DNA of 64,000 bases from Microbispora sp. H11081 (GCF_012999535.1 NZ_JABBWV010000001.1:1-64000), one strand, 5' to 3'; counted from the first letter of the stretch, positions 50,981 through 58,955 are shown. The notes: generated by a model from the sequence alone, not told the origin. Made by a program: numbers and translations.

Positions 50981-52378
50981 ATGACGACATTGATCAATCC
51001 CGCCGACGGCCGGATCATCGAGGAGGTGCCCGACACCCCACTCGACGGGGTGGCGCTAGCCGTACGCGCGGCCCGGGCCGCCTTCGAGCAGTGGCGCGAG
51101 ACCACGCCGGGGGAGCGGGCGCTGGTGCTGCTGCGCCTGGCGGACCTCGTCGAGCGCGACGCCGGCGAGCTGACCAGGCTGGAGGTCGAGGAGACCGGCA
51201 AGCCCGCCGCCGTGTTCCGGGACGGCGAGCTGCCTTTCGCCGTCGACAACCTCCGGTTCTTCGCAGGCGCCGCCAGGTCGCTGGACGGCACGGGCGCCGG
51301 CGTGTTCAGCGCCGGATACACGTCCGTGCTGATCAGGCGGCCGATCGGGGTGGTGGGTGCGATCGCGCCGTGGAACTTCCCGTTCATCATGGCGGTCTGG
51401 AAGATCGGCCCGGCCGTCGCCGCGGGCAACGCCGTCGTCATCAAACCGGCCCCGCGGACGCCCCGCACCACGCTGCGGCTCGCCGAACTGTTCGCCGAGG
51501 CCGGGGCCCCGGAGGGCCTCGTACGGGTCGTGACCGGCGGCGCGGACGTGGGCAGGGCCCTGGTGACCGACCCCGGCGTGGACATGGTCAGCGTCACCGG
51601 ATCGACGGCCACCGGCAAGGAGGTCATGCGCGGCGCGGTGGACGGCCTCAAGCGGGTCCATCTGGAGCTGGGCGGCAAGGCCCCCGCGCTCGTCTTCGCC
51701 GACGCCTCGCTCGAGGACATGGCGGCCGGGGTCGTCATGGGCGCCACCTACAACACCGGCCAGGACTGCACGGCCGCGACCAGGGTGTACGTCGAGAGGT
51801 CGCGGTACGCCGAGGCGGTCGAGGCGCTGCGCGCGGCCGTCGCGCGGGTCAGGCCCGGCGACCCGTGGGCGGCGGACTCCGACATCGGACCGCTGATCAG
51901 CGCCGAGCACCGCGACCGGGTCCACGGCTTCGTGACCCGGGCGTCCGGCCGCGTCGTCCACGGGGGCGGGCCGATCGACGGCCCCGGCTTCCACTACACG
52001 CCGACGCTGATCGCCGACGCCGACCCGGCGAGCGAGATCGTGCGCAGCGAGGTCTTCGGCCCGGTGCTGGTGGCGATGCCGTTCGACGGGGAGGACGAGG
52101 CGGTGCGGCTCGCCAACGCCACGCCGTACGGGCTGGCCTCGTCGGTGTGGTCCTCGGACGTGGGCCGCGCGCTGCGGGTCTCCCATCGGCTCGACGTGGG
52201 GGTGACGTGGGTGAACGACCACCTGCCGATCGCCTCGGAGGCCCCGCACGGCGGCGTCAAGGGCAGCGGGTTCGGCAAGGACATGAGCCAGGAGGCCGTG
52301 CTGGAGTATTCGGTCACCAGGCATCTCATGATCAAGCACGCGGCTCCGCAGGCGCGCGACTCGTTCCGCCCGGCCTGA
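50981..52378 (+). CDS. Aldehyde dehydrogenase (aminoaldehyde / semialdehyde type)
   Basis: A 465-residue NAD(P)-dependent dehydrogenase with IAPWNFPFIMAVWKI (about 126-140), cofactor loop SVTGSTATGKEV (about 203), glutamate in HLELGGKAP (about 229), the nucleophile in NTGQDCTAATR (about 263) and EVFGPVL. This branch oxidises gamma-aminobutyraldehyde and related aminoaldehydes or succinate semialdehyde. It would convert the aldehyde released by the preceding amine oxidase to an acid. It is the last gene of the operon and converges on the AlkD-like gene. Confidence 0.9.
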   Translation: MTTLINPADGRIIEEVPDTPLDGVALAVRAARAAFEQWRETTPGERALVLLRLADLVERDAGELTRLEVEETGKPAAVFRDGELPFAVDNLRFFAGAARSLDGTGAGVFSAGYTSVLIRRPIGVVGAIAPWNFPFIMAVWKIGPAVAAGNAVVIKPAPRTPRTTLRLAELFAEAGAPEGLVRVVTGGADVGRALVTDPGVDMVSVTGSTATGKEVMRGAVDGLKRVHLELGGKAPALVFADASLEDMAAGVVMGATYNTGQDCTAATRVYVERSRYAEAVEALRAAVARVRPGDPWAADSDIGPLISAEHRDRVHGFVTRASGRVVHGGGPIDGPGFHYTPTLIADADPASEIVRSEVFGPVLVAMPFDGEDEAVRLANATPYGLASSVWSSDVGRALRVSHRLDVGVTWVNDHLPIASEAPHGGVKGSGFGKDMSQEAVLEYSVTRHLMIKHAAPQARDSFRPA

Positions 52379-52393
52379 TCTGTCCGGCCATAT

Positions 52394-53074
52394 CTATTCG
52401 CCGGGGAGGTTCCGCAGCGCCTCGCGGCGGCTCAGCCCGCTGATGCCCTGGTGCTTCACGTAGCGGAGCACCTCCTGCGGGTTGGTCTTCGCGTACTCCC
52501 GCAGCGCCCAGCCGATCGCCTTGCGGGCGAAGAAGTCCGTGTCGGACAGGCTGGGCTCGATGCAGGCGTAGAGCAGGTGGGCGTCGGTTCGCTCCTTGAA
52601 GGAGTTCTGGCACAGGATGGCGGCGCGCCGCTTCCACAGGTCGCGGTCGTGCGCCCACTCCAGCACCAGGCGGCGCATGCTCTCGGGATACAGCCGCAGC
52701 AGCGTGCCGATCCGGTGCACGGCGATGTCGTCGACCAGGTCCCACCACGCCCCTGTGACGATCATCTCCTCGTACATGGGGACGGTGTAGAGCGTCTGCC
52801 AGGACCGGTAGTAGCGGTGCGCGGACAGTTCGATCGCGGCGTAGCGCTCCTCGCGGTACTCCGCCTCGCGCCACAGGGCCAGCACGGCCCTGCGCCACTC
52901 GGGGGCGCTGTCCAGCCGGTTCTCGGCGAAGACCCGGCGCAGCGCGGCCCTGCGGGGCACGGCCGGGACCCCGAGGAACGGCATGTCCGACTTCATGTAC
53001 GACCGCATGGAGACGGCGCGCGCGGGGTCGGCCGCCTCGGTCAGCGCGAGCCGTACGGCCTTGTGGAGTGTCAT
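52394..53074 (-). CDS. AlkD-like DNA alkylation repair protein
   Basis: The 226-residue all-helical protein has the HEAT-like repeat layout of AlkD/AlkC DNA glycosylases, which remove alkylated purines. Typical segments are WWDLVDDIAVHRIG (about 109-122), KRRAAILCQNSFK (about 148-160) and DFFARKAIGWALREYAKTNP (about 177-196). Its start overlaps the stop of the TetR gene upstream (ATGA), so the regulator and the repair enzyme form a two-gene operon. That pairing is unusual, because the regulator resembles the steroid-catabolism repressor KstR2. Confidence 0.88.
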   Translation of the reverse strand: MTLHKAVRLALTEAADPARAVSMRSYMKSDMPFLGVPAVPRRAALRRVFAENRLDSAPEWRRAVLALWREAEYREERYAAIELSAHRYYRSWQTLYTVPMYEEMIVTGAWWDLVDDIAVHRIGTLLRLYPESMRRLVLEWAHDRDLWKRRAAILCQNSFKERTDAHLLYACIEPSLSDTDFFARKAIGWALREYAKTNPQEVLRYVKHQGISGLSRREALRNLPGE

Positions 53075-53751
53075 GACGGCAGGGTGGTCCGTTCGCCGGT
53101 CGTCAGGCCGTCGAACAGCAGCTTGACGTAGTGGTCGGCCAGCGCGTCCGCGTCGAGCCCGCCGCCGGGGCGGAACCAGCGGACGGTCACCCAGATGGTG
53201 TCGCGGATCATGCGGTAGGTCAGCTTGGGGTCGACGTCGGGCCGGAACTGCCCGGTGGCCTGGCCGCTCTTGATCTGCTCCACCCAGATGCGCTCGACCT
53301 CGTCCTCGGCCCGGACCAGGTAGTCGAACCTGTCGCCGGGCAGCGAACGCAGGTAGCTCCAGTCGTTCTGCATGACCGTGATGGCCGCGCGGTGGTCCTC
53401 CAGCGTGCCGAAGCCGATCCTGACCATCTCCGTGAGGACCGAGCGCGGGTCGGCGTGCCTGTCCAGGACCCCGCGGTAGCGGGTGATCAAGTCCTCCAGG
53501 AAGGTGCGCAGCACCTCGTCGACGATCGACTCCTTGGAGTCGAAGTGGTGGTAGAGGCTGCCGGAGAGGATGCCCGCCTCCAGTGCGATCTCCCGCACGG
53601 TGGTGGCCTGGAAGCCCTTGCGCGCGAACAGTTCCGCGGCGAGCTTGACGAGGTGGTCGCGTCGTTCGGACGCCGAGCCCGCGGCCCCGCGCTTCGCCCT
53701 GACCGGCGCGGCGGTGCCGCCGGAGTCCTTACGCTGGTTCACGGACCCCAT
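53071..53751 (-). CDS. TetR regulator, KstR2-like
   Basis: This 226-residue TetR protein has the helix-turn-helix TTVREIALEAGILSGSLYHHFDSKESIVDEVLR (about 50-82) and a C-terminal YRMIRDTIWVTVRWFRPGGGLDADALADHYVKLLFDGL segment. Both closely follow what I recall of KstR2, the repressor of cholesterol ring-C/D (HIP-CoA) catabolism in mycobacteria and rhodococci. The sequence AGCAAGAGCTTGCT at 53763-53776, just upstream, fits the published KstR2 operator consensus AnCAAGnnCTTGnT exactly, supporting autoregulation. ATG 53751 is used; a TTG four codons earlier would fall inside the operator. It is longer at the N-terminus than KstR2 (about 200 residues). No steroid genes flank it except possibly the SDR/flavin reductase pair at 58-59.5 kb. 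Confidence 0.85.
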   Translation of the reverse strand: MGSVNQRKDSGGTAAPVRAKRGAAGSASERRDHLVKLAAELFARKGFQATTVREIALEAGILSGSLYHHFDSKESIVDEVLRTFLEDLITRYRGVLDRHADPRSVLTEMVRIGFGTLEDHRAAITVMQNDWSYLRSLPGDRFDYLVRAEDEVERIWVEQIKSGQATGQFRPDVDPKLTYRMIRDTIWVTVRWFRPGGGLDADALADHYVKLLFDGLTTGERTTLPS

Positions 53752-53762
53752 TATGGCCGTCA

Positions 53763-53776
53763 AGCAAGAGCTTGCT
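53763..53776. promoter_or_regulatory. KstR2-type operator
   Basis: AGCAAGAGCTTGCT is an inverted repeat matching AnCAAGnnCTTGnT at every fixed position. It lies 11 bases upstream of the KstR2-like gene and about 60 bases upstream of the divergent phosphatase gene, so it could also control the latter. Confidence 0.75.
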
Positions 53777-53837
53777 CACATCGTCGCCTCGTCCGACCTC
53801 CCCACGCGGCCGGGACGGGTAGGGCAGGATCGAACCC

Positions 53838-55214
53838 ATGGCGAAAATGGGATATCCATTCACCTTGGGGGTGGCATCGGGAGAGCCGTTACCCGACGGC
53901 GTGATCCTGTGGACCCGCCTGGCCCCCGAGCCGCTGCATCCGACACAGCCCGGCGGCATGCCGAGCCGGGCGATGACCGTGCGCTGGGAACTCGCCGAGG
54001 ACGAGGCGTTCAAGAAGATCGTGCAGTCCGGGACCGCGCCGGCGCAGCCGGACTGGGCGCACAGCGTGCACGTGCGGGTGGCGGGGCTGCGGCCGGCCGC
54101 CGACTACTTCTACCGCTTCTCCGTCGAGGGGCACGTCAGCCCGGTGGGCCGCACCAGGACCGCGCCCGCCTCCGATTCGACCGCGCCCGTCCGGTTCTGC
54201 TTCGTCTCCTGCCAGCGCTACGAGCACGGTCACTTCACCGCGTTGCGCCACCTCGCGGGGGAGCGGCCCGACCTGGTCCTCCACCTGGGCGACTACATCT
54301 ACGAGTACGGCAAGCCGAAGGATCCGAAGCCGGGCCGATGGGTGCGCGCGCTGGAGTCGACGGCCGAGTGCACGACGCTGGGCGCCTACCGCAACCGCTA
54401 CGCGCGCTACAAGATGGATCCCGACCTGCGGGCCGCGCACGCCGCCGCGCCGTGGGTCGCGATCCCCGACGACCACGAGGTGCGCGACAACTGGGCGGGC
54501 GCGCTGCCCGGTGACGGCGGCAGCCCGGCCGCCTTCCTCAAGCGCAGGGCCGCCGCGTTCAAGGCCTACTACGAGCACCAGCCGCTGCGCGTGCGCCCGT
54601 CGGGCTCCGGCCTGCAGAACTACCGCTGGCGGCCGTACGGCCGGGTGGCCGACTTCCTGCTCGCCGACACGCGGCAGTACCGCGAGGGCCGTGACATGCT
54701 CGGCGCCGCGCAGGAGAAGTGGCTGACGGACCGGCTGCGCGGCTCGGCGGCCCGGTGGAAGGTGCTCGCGCAGGCCGTGTTCTTCTCCCAGCGGAGGTTC
54801 CCCCTCGAACCCTTCAGCGCCGACGCGTGGGACGGCTACCCCGCCTCGCGGGCCCGGGTGCTCGCCGCCGCCCCCGACGGGCTGGTCGTGCTGAGCGGCG
54901 ACGTGCACAGCGCGTACGCCTGCGACATCCGGGCCGACTGGGACGATCCGGCCTCGCGCGCGCTCGGGGCCGAGTTCGTCGGGCCTTCGGTGACGAGCAT
55001 GCCCGGCATCACCGACGGGAGCGCGATCCTCGACGCCAACCCGCACATCGCGTTCTTCGACAGCCGCCGCGGCTACGTGTCCTGCGCCGCGGACATGGAG
55101 AGCTTCCGCGCGGAGTATCGGGCCGTCGCCTTCGTGGACCGCGCGGGCGCGCCCGTGACTACCATCGCCGGCTTCGAGGTGCGGGAGAACCGGCTCCACC
55201 GCCTCGATCTGTGA
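53838..55214 (+). CDS. PhoD-like phosphatase/phosphodiesterase without signal peptide
   Basis: The 458-residue protein has an N-terminal beta-sandwich (TLGVASGEPLPDGVILWTRL) and a PhoD metallophosphatase domain: CFVSCQRYEHG (about 115), LHLGDYIYEYG (about 147), IPDDHEVRDNWAG (about 209) and LSGDVHSAYACDI (about 352). These hold the Fe/Ca ligands. PhoD enzymes are usually Tat-exported, but this one starts directly at the sandwich domain, with no RR motif or hydrophobic leader, so it should be cytoplasmic unless a start is missed. No upstream in-frame start restores one. ATG 53838 follows CAGGAT at leaderless spacing. Alternative substrates include phospholipid or nucleotide diesters. Confidence 0.9.
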   Translation: MAKMGYPFTLGVASGEPLPDGVILWTRLAPEPLHPTQPGGMPSRAMTVRWELAEDEAFKKIVQSGTAPAQPDWAHSVHVRVAGLRPAADYFYRFSVEGHVSPVGRTRTAPASDSTAPVRFCFVSCQRYEHGHFTALRHLAGERPDLVLHLGDYIYEYGKPKDPKPGRWVRALESTAECTTLGAYRNRYARYKMDPDLRAAHAAAPWVAIPDDHEVRDNWAGALPGDGGSPAAFLKRRAAAFKAYYEHQPLRVRPSGSGLQNYRWRPYGRVADFLLADTRQYREGRDMLGAAQEKWLTDRLRGSAARWKVLAQAVFFSQRRFPLEPFSADAWDGYPASRARVLAAAPDGLVVLSGDVHSAYACDIRADWDDPASRALGAEFVGPSVTSMPGITDGSAILDANPHIAFFDSRRGYVSCAADMESFRAEYRAVAFVDRAGAPVTTIAGFEVRENRLHRLDL

Positions 55215-55241
55215 GCACATCCCCAGGCCCGCCCCCTAGCA

Positions 55242-55260
55242 AATAGGAAACTTTCCTATT
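55242..55260. promoter_or_regulatory. Inverted-repeat operator upstream of the GH3 gene
   Basis: AATAGGAAA-C-TTTCCTATT is a perfect 19-bp inverted repeat. It abuts a -10-like TAGATT (55260-55265), so a bound protein would block RNA polymerase. The shape resembles operators proposed for ROK-family (NagC/XylR) sugar repressors; that assignment is inference. Confidence 0.7.
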
Positions 55261-55301
55261 AGATTGCGGGGCATGCCTGAGCGATGCCTTGTGGGCGCAG
55301 C

Positions 55302-56786
55302 ATGAAGCGAAGCCCTGACCTGCTCCGTTTGGCCGACGCGGTCCTGTTGCCCGGCTTCGCCGGGACCACCGCCCCCGACTGGGTGCGGCGGCGGCTTGCC
55401 GATGGGCTCGCCGGTGTTGTGCTGTTCTCCCGGAACGTCGACACCCCCGCCCAGCTCGCCGCGCTGACCTCGGCGCTGCGCGCGGAGAACCCCGACATCC
55501 TGATCGGCATCGACGAGGAGGCGGGGGAGGTGACGAGGCTCGAGGCCAGGACGGGCAGCTCGCGGCCGGGCAACTACGCGCTCGGTGTCGTGGACGACGT
55601 GGAGCTGACCGAGCGGGTGGCCCGCGACATCGGCCGCGACCTGCGGACCGCGGGAGTGAACATCGACTTCGCCCCGGCCGCCGACGTCAACTCCAACCCG
55701 GACAACCCGGTCATCGGCCTGCGTGCCTTCGGCGCCGACCCGCTGCTCGTCGCGCGGCACACGGCCGCCTGGATCCGGGGCCTGCAGTCCACCGGCGTGG
55801 CGGCCTGCGCCAAGCACTTCCCCGGGCACGGCGACACGTCGGTCGACTCCCACCACGGGGTGCCGCGCGTCACGGCGTCGCGTGCGGAGCTGGCCGAGGT
55901 CGAGCTGTTGCCCTTCCGGGTGGCCATCGACGAGGGGGTGCGCTCGATCATGACGGGCCACCTGCTGGTCACGGCGTACGACGAGGAACTGCCGGCCACG
56001 CTGAGCCCCCGGGTCCTCACCGGCCTGCTGCGCGAGGAGCTGGGCTTCGACGGACTGATCGTCACCGACGGGATCGAGATGGCCGCCGTCGCCGGCCGGT
56101 ACGGCCTGGGCGGCGCGAGCGCGATGGCCCTGGCCGCGGGGGCCGACGCGGTCTGCGTGGGCGGGGAGAACGCCGACGAGCGGGCCCACGAGCACATCCG
56201 CGACGCCGTCGCCGACGCGGTGACCGAGGGCGGGCTGTCGGAGGAGCGGCTCGCCGACGCCGCCGCGCGGGTGCGCGCGCTGACCGCCTGGCAGGCGCAG
56301 GCCCCGCCGCCGGACGGCCGCGGCGACGAGATCGGGCTCCTCGCCGCCCGCCGTGCCGTACGGGTGACCCTGCGCAGGGCCGGGGCGCTGCCGCTGGCCG
56401 GCGCCCCGCACGTGGTGGAGCTGGCGCCGGAGACCAACCTCGCGATCGACAAGGGCATGCCGTGGGGCGCGGGGGAGCCGCTCGGCACGCTGCTGCCCGG
56501 CACCACGGTCGCCCGGCTGCGGCAGGGCGACGTCCACAACGGCGTGGCGGGCACGGTGCTGAGCCGGGCCGCCGACCGGCCCCTCGTCATCGTGGTCCGG
56601 GACGCCCACCGCCACCCATGGCAGCTGGACCTGCTGGAGCGCCTGCTGGCCGCCCGGCCGGACGGCGTCGTGGTCGAGATGGGACTGCCGGGCCGTACGG
56701 ACCTGGGGGCGGTCCACATCGCCACGCACGGCGCCGCCCGGGTGTGCGGCCAGGCCGCGGCGGAGGTGCTGGCCGGCCTCGGCTGA
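55302..56786 (+). CDS. Glycoside hydrolase family 3, NagZ-like beta-N-acetylhexosaminidase
   Basis: The 494-residue protein has a GH3 TIM barrel with GVVLFSRNV (about 37), IGIDEEAGEVTRLE (about 69), the NagZ loop CAKHFPGHGDTSVDSHHGVP (about 168-187; His/Asp acid-base dyad) and the nucleophile aspartate in LIVTDGIEMAAV (about 252). It then has a shorter C-terminal domain beyond classical NagZ (about 340). It removes beta-N-acetylglucosamine from peptidoglycan or chitin fragments, probably in the cytoplasm since no signal peptide is seen. The start is uncertain: ATG 55302 gives MKRSPDLL, ATG 55284 adds six residues. The inverted-repeat operator upstream suggests sugar-responsive control. Confidence 0.88.
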   Translation: MKRSPDLLRLADAVLLPGFAGTTAPDWVRRRLADGLAGVVLFSRNVDTPAQLAALTSALRAENPDILIGIDEEAGEVTRLEARTGSSRPGNYALGVVDDVELTERVARDIGRDLRTAGVNIDFAPAADVNSNPDNPVIGLRAFGADPLLVARHTAAWIRGLQSTGVAACAKHFPGHGDTSVDSHHGVPRVTASRAELAEVELLPFRVAIDEGVRSIMTGHLLVTAYDEELPATLSPRVLTGLLREELGFDGLIVTDGIEMAAVAGRYGLGGASAMALAAGADAVCVGGENADERAHEHIRDAVADAVTEGGLSEERLADAAARVRALTAWQAQAPPPDGRGDEIGLLAARRAVRVTLRRAGALPLAGAPHVVELAPETNLAIDKGMPWGAGEPLGTLLPGTTVARLRQGDVHNGVAGTVLSRAADRPLVIVVRDAHRHPWQLDLLERLLAARPDGVVVEMGLPGRTDLGAVHIATHGAARVCGQAAAEVLAGLG

Positions 56787-56832
56787 CATCTCCCATAGCA
56801 TTGGTGACTGCTGACATGTGTATGGGAGGGTC

Positions 56833-57657
56833 ATGAAGGTCGCCTACGTCACCACGGACGATCCGGTCGGCGAGCGGGACGACGAGCGCGAGATCGCCCT
56901 CGCCGCCTGGCTCGGCGCTGGCATCGAGGGCACGCCGGTGAGCTGGCGCGACCCCCGGGTCGACTGGTCGGAGTTCGACGCGGCGGTGGTCAGGTCCCCG
57001 TGGGACTACATCGACAGGCGGGACGAGTTCGTCGCGTGGGCCCACCGGGTGGAGTCGGCGACGCGGCTGTTCAACCCGGCGGCGGTGCTCGAGTGGAACA
57101 CCGACAAGACCTATCTGCGCACGCTGGGCGTGCCGACGGTGCCCACGCACTGGGCCGAGCCCGGCACGGACCTGCCCGACTGGGACGAGTACGTGGTCAA
57201 GCCCGCCGTCTCCGCGGGGGCCCGCGACACCATCCGCACCACGGACCGGGACGCCGCCGCCGCCCACGCGGCGGGGCTGCTCGCCGAGGGCCGCACGGTG
57301 ATGGTCCAGCCGTACATCCCGTCCGTCGAGCAGGAGGGCGAGCTGTCGCTGCTGTACTTCGGCGGGCAGTTCAGCCACGCCGTACGGCGCCATCCGATGC
57401 TCGCCGGCGTGCCGGAGACCATGGAGAACCGCGCCACGCTGCGCGACCCGGACGATGACCAGTTCGTCCTCGCCGAGCGGGTCCTGGCCGCCGTGCCGCA
57501 GAACCTGCTGTACGCCCGGGTGGACCTGGTGCGGATGCCGGACGGCGAGCCGGTGCTGATCGAGCTGGAGCTCGCCGAGCCCCACCTGTTCCTGCGGGAC
57601 GAGCTGGCCGCGCCCGACCTGTTCGCCGAGACCCTGGCCGGGATGCTCAAGGGCTGA
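56833..57657 (+). CDS. ATP-grasp family ligase of unknown substrate
   Basis: A 274-residue ATP-grasp protein. The N-terminal part has VVRSPWDYIDRRDEFVAWA (about 44-62) and NPAAVLEWNTDKTYL (about 82-96); the ATP-binding core has YVVKPAVSAGARDTIRT, VMVQPYIPSVEQEGELSLLYF and the metal-binding end VLIELELAEPHLFL. It should form an amide or ester bond using ATP, as in the glutathione synthetase/RimK group. ATG 56833 has GGGAGGG upstream. It stands alone on + after the GH3 gene, with convergent TIGR00725. A link to wall amino sugars or peptides is possible but unproven. Confidence 0.82.
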   Translation: MKVAYVTTDDPVGERDDEREIALAAWLGAGIEGTPVSWRDPRVDWSEFDAAVVRSPWDYIDRRDEFVAWAHRVESATRLFNPAAVLEWNTDKTYLRTLGVPTVPTHWAEPGTDLPDWDEYVVKPAVSAGARDTIRTTDRDAAAAHAAGLLAEGRTVMVQPYIPSVEQEGELSLLYFGGQFSHAVRRHPMLAGVPETMENRATLRDPDDDQFVLAERVLAAVPQNLLYARVDLVRMPDGEPVLIELELAEPHLFLRDELAAPDLFAETLAGMLKG

Positions 57658-57674
57658 GCGCTCAAGGGCTGAGC
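57645..57674. repeat. 15-bp tandem duplication spanning two convergent stop codons
   Basis: GCTCAAGGGCTGAGC occurs at 57645-57659 and 57660-57674. The first copy contains the ATP-grasp stop, and the second contains the stop of the opposing TIGR00725 gene. Each unit is also a small inverted repeat (GCTCA...TGAGC), so the pair could fold on either strand. Confidence 0.9.
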
Positions 57675-58153
57675 GGCCCGGCCCCTCGCGCGGCCGCGAG
57701 CGCCAGCCGTACGGCCTCGTCAGGGCCGGCGGCGGCGACGGGACCGGGCACCGGGCGGCCCTCGGCGTCGAGGACCCGCCAGCCGCCCAGGGTGATCACG
57801 GGCGTGCCGCCCCGCCGCGCGAGGGCCAGCTCGGACAGCGTGCCCCAGGACCCGCCCACGACGACGACCGCGTCGGCGGCCCGCACGATCAGCGCGTTGC
57901 GGGCCTCGCCCATGCCGGTGGGAAGGGCCACGGTGAGGTCCTGGCTCGCCCCGGACCGGTCCCGTCCGGACAAAACGCCGACCGCGACGCCTCCGCCCTC
58001 CCGGGCGCCCGCCGCGGCGGCGGCCATCACCCCGCCGTACCCCCCGCACAGCACGACCGCGCCGTGCTCGGCCAGCAGACGGCCCACGGCGCGGGCCGTC
58101 TCGGCCTCCTGCGGGGTGCACTCGCCCGGCCCGCACACCGCGACCTGCCACAT
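57662..58153 (-). CDS. TIGR00725 family (LOG/SLOG-like Rossmann) protein
   Basis: The 163-residue protein has a Rossmann-like fold with CGGYGGVMAAAAAGA (about 36-50) and VVVGGSWGTLSELALA (about 97-112), the latter parallel to the PGGxGTxxE motif of cytokinin-activating LOG enzymes. The family binds nucleotide-like ligands; function is not established. ATG 58153 lies 9 bases after the SDR stop on the same strand, so it is the last gene of an operon that begins at the SDR or flavin reductase gene. Confidence 0.85.
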   Translation of the reverse strand: MWQVAVCGPGECTPQEAETARAVGRLLAEHGAVVLCGGYGGVMAAAAAGAREGGGVAVGVLSGRDRSGASQDLTVALPTGMGEARNALIVRAADAVVVVGGSWGTLSELALARRGGTPVITLGGWRVLDAEGRPVPGPVAAAGPDEAVRLALAAARGAGPLSP

Positions 58154-58162
58154 GCCCTTCCC

Positions 58163-58924
58163 CTACCCGTGGGTGGAGATCCCGCCGTCCACCGGGATCA
58201 CCGCGCCGGTCAGGTACGCCCCGGCACGGGAGGCGAGGAAGATCGCCGCGCCCGCCATGTCGTCCGGCCTGCCGATCCGGCCCAGCGGGATGCCGCTCTC
58301 GATCGCGCTGCGCGCCTGGGGGTCGTCGAGCGCGAAGGCCATCATCTTCGACTCGAACGGCCCGGGCGCGATCGCGTTGACCGTGATCGACTCACGGGCG
58401 AGCTGGTGGGCGAGGTGCCGGGTCAGCATGTGGACGCCCGCCTTGGCCGCCGAGTAGGCGTAGTTCTCCATGAACGGCACACGGAGCCCGTCGATCGACC
58501 CGATGTTGATCACCCGGGCCGGGTCGTCGGGTGAGGCGGCGGCGCGCAGCAGCGGCAGGAACCGGCGGGTGAGGAAGAACACGCCCTTGACGTTGACGTT
58601 CCAGAGCTTGTCGAAGGCGTGCTCGGGATACTCGTCGAGCGGTGCGCCCCAGGTCGCTCCCGCGTTGTTGACGAGCACGTCGAGGCGGCTCTCCCGCGCG
58701 GAGACGGCCTCGGCCAGCGCCTCGACGCCGCCGGGGGTGGACAGGTCCGCCTGTACGGCCTGGCAGCCCAGCTCGGCGGCCGTGGCCTCCAGTTCGTCCT
58801 TCTTCCGTGCGGAGATGTAGACGGTGGCGCCCGCGTCGAGGAACCCCCGGGCGATCATCTTCCCGATGCCCCGGGACCCGCCCGTGACGACGACCGTCTT
58901 GCCTTCCACCGAGAACAGAGTCAT
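58163..58924 (-). CDS. Short-chain dehydrogenase/reductase (FabG-like)
   Basis: The 253-residue enzyme has VVTGGSRGIGKM (about 12-23), VLVNNAGATWG (about 84), serine in NIGSIDG and YAYSAAKAG (about 155-163) as catalytic Ser-Tyr-Lys, and the C-terminal IPVDGGIS. It is a typical NADP-dependent 3-ketoacyl or steroid/polyketide-type reductase. A perfect palindrome ACCGACCGGTCGGT lies 12 bases upstream of the start, indicating its own TetR-controlled promoter. A flavin reductase gene is upstream on the same strand. Confidence 0.9.
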   Translation of the reverse strand: MTLFSVEGKTVVVTGGSRGIGKMIARGFLDAGATVYISARKKDELEATAAELGCQAVQADLSTPGGVEALAEAVSARESRLDVLVNNAGATWGAPLDEYPEHAFDKLWNVNVKGVFFLTRRFLPLLRAAASPDDPARVINIGSIDGLRVPFMENYAYSAAKAGVHMLTRHLAHQLARESITVNAIAPGPFESKMMAFALDDPQARSAIESGIPLGRIGRPDDMAGAAIFLASRAGAYLTGAVIPVDGGISTHG

Positions 58925-58935
58925 GCCCGAAGCAT

Positions 58936-58949
58936 ACCGACCGGTCGGT
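58936..58949. promoter_or_regulatory. Palindromic operator before the SDR gene
   Basis: ACCGACCGGTCGGT is a perfect 14-bp palindrome between the flavin reductase stop and the SDR start, of the type bound by many actinobacterial TetR regulators of acyl-CoA and ketone metabolism. The cognate regulator is not identified; the KstR2-like protein nearby prefers a different sequence. Confidence 0.65.
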
Positions 58950-58955
58950 TCCGCG

